Shown here: positions 60,359-64,000 of the stretch, in pieces | How the letters are laid out: each line of letters starts with the position of its first letter | Numbering within the stretch: the first letter of the stretch is position 1 | From: Nicoletella semolina | GTDB lineage: Bacteria > Pseudomonadota > Gammaproteobacteria > Enterobacterales > Pasteurellaceae | Length of the DNA: 64,000 nucleotides | Direction of reading: 5' to 3' | Assembly: GCF_004345745.1 (NCBI RefSeq) | Contig: NZ_SLXJ01000003.1 | Coordinates: 62,001 to 126,000, forward strand | Position numbers and translations under genes: made by a program | Notes under the pieces: model-generated | Seen by the model: only the letters and a program-made list of their open reading frames with translations | The model's database searches: none | Told to the model about the DNA's origin: nothing

Positions 60359-62968
60359 TTATTTTTTACGTTCCACCCATTTACCATTAATAAAATCGAC
60401 GGCCCATTTTGTTGCCTTACCATGCTTTTCAGAGGTTACATATTGACGTTTTTCCTTGCGACTAAAACGTATAATTGCATCATTACCTTCAGGATCTTGC
60501 TGTGGTGCGTCAGCTAAATAATGCAGTTTTTCAGGCAATCGAGAACGGTATTGGGCGAGTTCAGCCACTTTAGGAGCACGGCTTTCACGAGATTTCGGAA
60601 AATTATGTGCTGACATAAACACGCCACTTGCACCATCACGCAACACAAAATAAGCATCGGATTTTTCGCATTTTAATTCAGGGAAATGTACAGGCTCTTC
60701 ACGAGGTGGAGCAACTTCGCCATTTTTTAGAATTTTACGTGTATTATCGCAATGCGTACAGCCCATATATTTACCAAAACGCCCTAATTTTAAGTGCATA
60801 TCATTGCCACATTTATCACATTCGACAATCGGACCATCATAGCCTTTAATTTTAAATGAGCCTTGTTCTATCAAGTATCCGTCGCAATTTGGATTATTAC
60901 CACAGATGTGGATTTTACGTTCAGGATCAACGACATAACTGTCCATTGCAGTTTCACAAACAGGACAACGTTTACGACTTTGTAGAGCTTTTGTTTCAGC
61001 ATTCTCATCTAAGACATTCAAAAATTCAGTTTCAGGAATTAAATTCACCGTTGTTTTACAACGCTCCTTTGGCGAAAGAGCATAGCCACTACAGCCTAGA
61101 AATACCCCCGTTGAAGCAGTACGAATGGCCATTTTTCTAGAACAAGTTGGGCAAGCAATATCCGTTTCAATCAAATGATTCGGACGCATTCCTCCCTCTA
61201 ATTCATCAAGTTCCGCTTTTGTTAATTTTTCTGAAAAATCACCAAAGAAACGATCAAGCTCATCTTTCCAATTACTATTTCCCGAGGCAATTTGGTCAAG
61301 CACATCTTCCATATTGGCGGTGAAATCATAGCTCATTAGATCGCTAAACGATTCATTAAGCCTGTCAGTTACAATTTCTCCCATTTTTTCGGCGTAAAAA
61401 CGGCGGTTTTCAACTCGAACATAGCCACGCTCCTGAATGGTTGAAATAATCGTTGCATAAGTAGAGGGGCGTCCAATCCCCCGCTTCTCTAGTTCTTTAA
61501 CGAGTGCCGCTTCACTATAACGTGCAGGCGGTTTCGTGAAATGTTGTGTTGGTATAATATTGCTAACCGCTAATTGTTCATTTAAACGGACATCAGGCAA
61601 TGCTTGATCTTCAGGACTTTTGCCTTGAATTGGTAAAATTTTTGTCCAACCGTCAAAACGCAAAACTCGCCCTTTTGTTTTTAATTCGTACTCACCAGCA
61701 GTTACCGTCAAACTAGTTGAGTCGTATTCTGCGGCAGGCATTTGACAAGCAAGAAATTGTCGCCAAATTAAATCGTACAAACGCTCTGCGTCTTTTTCCA
61801 TACCACTTAAATCTGCCATTTTGACATTCACATCAGAAGGTCGAATAGCCTCGTGTGCCTCTTGGGCTTTCTCCTTACTCGCATAAAAATTAGGCTTATT
61901 CGGCAAATATTGTTCACCAAATTGTTGGCTAATATAGCCTCGAGCCATTTGCAACGCATCTTGACTTAAATTTGTTGAATCAGTACGCATATAGGTGATG
62001 TAGCCTGCTTCATAAAGACGTTGAGCCAACATCATTGTTTTTTTGACACTAAACCCTAATCGAGTGCTAGCGGCTTGTTGCAACGTTGAGGTAATAAAGG
62101 GAGGCTTTGCTTTCGAGTTAGTGGGCTTCTGCTCTATGTTGCTGACAACGAATGCAGAATTTTGCAAGATTTTAACCGCTTGCTCCGCTTGCTGTTGATT
62201 AACTGCGTGAAATTTCTTGCCTTTATAGTGAGTTAGCTCTAAAGAAAGCGAGCCATTTTGCGAGATAGCCTCTGCAAAAATATCCCAATATTCTTCAGGC
62301 TGAAACGCCTTAATTTCACGTTCACGCTCAACCAATAACTTCACTGCAACGGATTGTACACGCCCTGCAGACAAGCCTCTTGCCACTTTTTTCCATAATA
62401 GCGGCGACACCATAAACCCAACCACACGGTCAAGGAAACGGCGAGTCTGTTGAGCATTTACTCGATCTAAGTTGAGTTTTTCAGGCGATTCAAAAGCAGA
62501 TTTAATCGCATTTTTGGTAATTTCGTTAAACACAACTCGACTAAAACGGCTTTCATCACCACCAATCACTTCACGCAAATGCCACGCAATCGCCTCTCCC
62601 TCTCTATCCAAATCGGTTGCCAAATAAATATGATCAGCTTTTTTCGCTAAACTTTTCAATTCAGAGACAACCTTCTCCTTACTAGGTAAAATTTGATAAG
62701 TTGCCTGCCAATCGTGATAAGGATCAACGCCCATACGCTTGACTAACGCAGCCTGTGCTTTTTGTGATTTTAGCTCCGCTTTTTCTACAGCCGTCAGTCC
62801 TTTAGTTGATGTTGATGTGGCTTTTGTTTTTTCGGTTTTATCTGTCCCGCTACTTGGCAAATCACGGATATGCCCAACACTAGATTTCACTACAAAATCA
62901 CTGCCTAAATATTTATTAATTGTTTTCGCTTTGGCAGGCGACTCCACAATGACTAATGATTTTCCCAT
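60359..62968 (-). CDS. topA: DNA topoisomerase I
   Basis: TopA relaxes negative supercoils by single-strand passage. The 869-aa protein has the Toprim start [36 protein letters not shown] and the catalytic tyrosine in [10 protein letters not shown] (about Tyr326). Three four-cysteine zinc ribbons lie in the C-terminal third (ACPTCSRKM...CSGY, CPVC...[15 protein letters not shown]...CTHC). The start has AGGTGTAGAAA upstream. Length is near the Escherichia coli enzyme. Confidence 0.98.
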   Translation of the reverse strand: MGKSLVIVESPAKAKTINKYLGSDFVVKSSVGHIRDLPSSGTDKTEKTKATSTSTKGLTAVEKAELKSQKAQAALVKRMGVDPYHDWQATYQILPSKEKVVSELKSLAKKADHIYLATDLDREGEAIAWHLREVIGGDESRFSRVVFNEITKNAIKSAFESPEKLNLDRVNAQQTRRFLDRVVGFMVSPLLWKKVARGLSAGRVQSVAVKLLVEREREIKAFQPEEYWDIFAEAISQNGSLSLELTHYKGKKFHAVNQQQAEQAVKILQNSAFVVSNIEQKPTNSKAKPPFITSTLQQAASTRLGFSVKKTMMLAQRLYEAGYITYMRTDSTNLSQDALQMARGYISQQFGEQYLPNKPNFYASKEKAQEAHEAIRPSDVNVKMADLSGMEKDAERLYDLIWRQFLACQMPAAEYDSTSLTVTAGEYELKTKGRVLRFDGWTKILPIQGKSPEDQALPDVRLNEQLAVSNIIPTQHFTKPPARYSEAALVKELEKRGIGRPSTYATIISTIQERGYVRVENRRFYAEKMGEIVTDRLNESFSDLMSYDFTANMEDVLDQIASGNSNWKDELDRFFGDFSEKLTKAELDELEGGMRPNHLIETDIACPTCSRKMAIRTASTGVFLGCSGYALSPKERCKTTVNLIPETEFLNVLDENAETKALQSRKRCPVCETAMDSYVVDPERKIHICGNNPNCDGYLIEQGSFKIKGYDGPIVECDKCGNDMHLKLGRFGKYMGCTHCDNTRKILKNGEVAPPREEPVHFPELKCEKSDAYFVLRDGASGVFMSAHNFPKSRESRAPKVAELAQYRSRLPEKLHYLADAPQQDPEGNDAIIRFSRKEKRQYVTSEKHGKATKWAVDFINGKWVERKK

Positions 62969-63331
62969 TTTCTACACCTGTTTCTATATCTGAACCAAAC
63001 TCAATCTGAATTAAAAGAGCTAAAAAATAACTGAATGTAATACTTTTTTACGATAGCAAGGCTGATTTCAAAATACAACTGAAAGAATAATAAAATAATT
63101 AAATGCAATATAATTTAGCTATTTGTGAAGAACATTTATTCAAAATTGTGCAACAAGGCTAAATCGCTAACAATGGTGTTACAAAAACACCTATCTTAAA
63201 AAACATTGCAAAACTTTCAGCAAAACTCACCGCTTTCTATTATACTTACCCCTGTTTTTTATATTTACTCTGTTTCCGAGTATCGCTGAACGAGTAATCT
63301 TAAATATTAGCTTATTAGTTGAGGGATTGTA
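62969..63331. other. intergenic region between divergent topA and lolB
   Basis: This 363-bp AT-rich gap should hold the promoters of both genes. A TATACT hexamer at 63241 is a candidate -10 for lolB, but no good -35 pairs with it. I see no RNA gene, open frame with a ribosome-binding site, or mobile element here. Confidence 0.4.
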
Positions 63332-63967
63332 ATGATGAATAGATTGTTGAAGGTGCTTTTATTTGGAATCACGTTATTTTTAGTAGGTTGTCAATCTGTG
63401 CTTGACGCACCTAGCGAAGCAATTGCACCGACAACCCAAATCCCGCACAGCGATACAAAATGGCAAAATCATTTAGAAAAGCTCAAACAGATTAAAACGT
63501 ATTCTGTAAAAGGTCAATTTGGCTATCTCTCTGAACAAGAACGCTTTTCGTCTCATTTTGATTGGCAGTATCATTCTGCTACTGATTTTTCATTAATACT
63601 TTCTTCAAACCTATCGACTAAATCGCTAGCATTACATCGTACAACAGCAGGTATCACAGTATCTGATAACGAAGGTCGTCATCGCACAGAAGCTGATGTC
63701 AATGCTCTAATGGAGGAGGTGATAGGCGTTTCATTTCCTATCGATCAATTTGCTTACTGGGTTAAAGGGCAACCTGAGCTGCACCTAGGTTACGTTGTCA
63801 ATGAAAAACGCCAACTCACAACCTTTAGTTATCCACTTAAAAATTCGGTATGGAAAGTGAATTTTGTGGAATACCACGAAAATCGTCAGCCAAATTTACC
63901 TAAATTGATTGTGCTAACTACGGGTTCACAATCGTTAAAAATTCGTCTTGATCATTGGGTGTACTAA
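63332..63967 (+). CDS. lolB: Outer-membrane lipoprotein receptor LolB
   Basis: LolB accepts lipoproteins from LolA and inserts them into the outer membrane. The 211-aa precursor has a signal peptide ending in the lipobox LVGC (Cys20), no Asp at +2 after the cysteine, as needed for outer-membrane retention, and the WQNHLEKLKQIKTYSVKGQFGYL block typical of LolB. Start ATG 63332 is six bases from GAGGG; a second ATG follows directly. Its stop overlaps the ispE start by one base. Confidence 0.93.
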   Translation: MMNRLLKVLLFGITLFLVGCQSVLDAPSEAIAPTTQIPHSDTKWQNHLEKLKQIKTYSVKGQFGYLSEQERFSSHFDWQYHSATDFSLILSSNLSTKSLALHRTTAGITVSDNEGRHRTEADVNALMEEVIGVSFPIDQFAYWVKGQPELHLGYVVNEKRQLTTFSYPLKNSVWKVNFVEYHENRQPNLPKLIVLTTGSQSLKIRLDHWVY

Positions 63968-64000
63968 TGCAAAATCTCACACTACCAAGCCCTGCCAAGC
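63967..64000 (+). CDS. ispE: 4-diphosphocytidyl-2-C-methyl-D-erythritol kinase, first codons only
   Basis: Only the first 11 codons (MQNLTLPSPAK) are inside the window. The PSPAK stretch is the start of the GHMP kinase fold of IspE, an enzyme of the non-mevalonate isoprenoid pathway, and lolB-ispE is the usual order in Pasteurellaceae and Enterobacteriaceae. The call rests mainly on position. Confidence 0.75.
   Translation, partial: MQNLTLPSPAK

Overview
The window is a 64 kb stretch of chromosome from a low-GC gammaproteobacterium of the Pasteurellaceae. The evidence is gene content and order (seqA-menE-mscK-aroC, lolB-ispE, sucABCD, mukF/E/B beside topA) and many copies of the uptake-signal core ACAAGCGGT in both orientations. 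That core is typical of the Actinobacillus/Mannheimia/Glaesserella/Bibersteinia branch, not of Haemophilus influenzae (AAGTGCGGT). Species cannot be fixed from sequence reading alone.

Layout. 1-1.8 kb: the start of recJ (minus strand, running off the left edge), then a small decayed island with a twice-interrupted ORF, a 133-aa membrane protein and the tail end of a lambda-type tail assembly gene. It sits just downstream of infB, where rbfA/truB often lie. 1.8-6.8 kb: the transcription/translation operon tRNA-fMet - three terminators - rimP - nusA - infB. 6.9-13.9 kb: glpX, glnS, a tusA-like/hemerythrin pair, tgt, dcd, udk and an ArgO-like exporter. 14-22 kb: the 2-oxoglutarate-to-succinate arm of the TCA cycle (sucABCD) facing icd. 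22-30 kb: sbcB, glycerate kinase, an RND-pump relic, ttcA, an NhaC-type antiporter, xthA and metF. 30-38 kb: apt-dnaX, a YadGH-type ABC exporter, and a minus-strand marC / orphan peptide-binding lipoprotein / mrp cluster. 38-42 kb: rsuA, darP, sirB2, prfB, ybfF. 42-48.5 kb: a tightly packed seqA-menE-mscK-aroC operon. 48.5-52 kb: dps, then ilvI-ilvH. 52-60 kb: the muk condensin operon with a complete type II restriction-modification system between mukF and mukE. 60-64 kb: topA, lolB and the first codons of ispE.

Most of the window is ordinary core genome. The points most worth a second look are: (1) the HinP1I-like (predicted GCGC) endonuclease and C5-methyltransferase inserted between mukF and mukE; (2) a G9 homopolymer in mukE next to an uptake signal; (3) a frameshift/slippage signal in dnaX (A10-G) predicted to yield a gamma subunit, and the classical +1 frameshift in prfB; (4) an isocitrate dehydrogenase with mixed NADP/NAD cofactor-determining residues; (5) a phage-tail relic after infB; (6) three consecutive terminators between tRNA-fMet and rimP; and (7) a class-II-spaced CRP-like site plus a 5' hairpin in front of sucA. 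No CRISPR array, rRNA operon, intact insertion sequence or integrase was seen.
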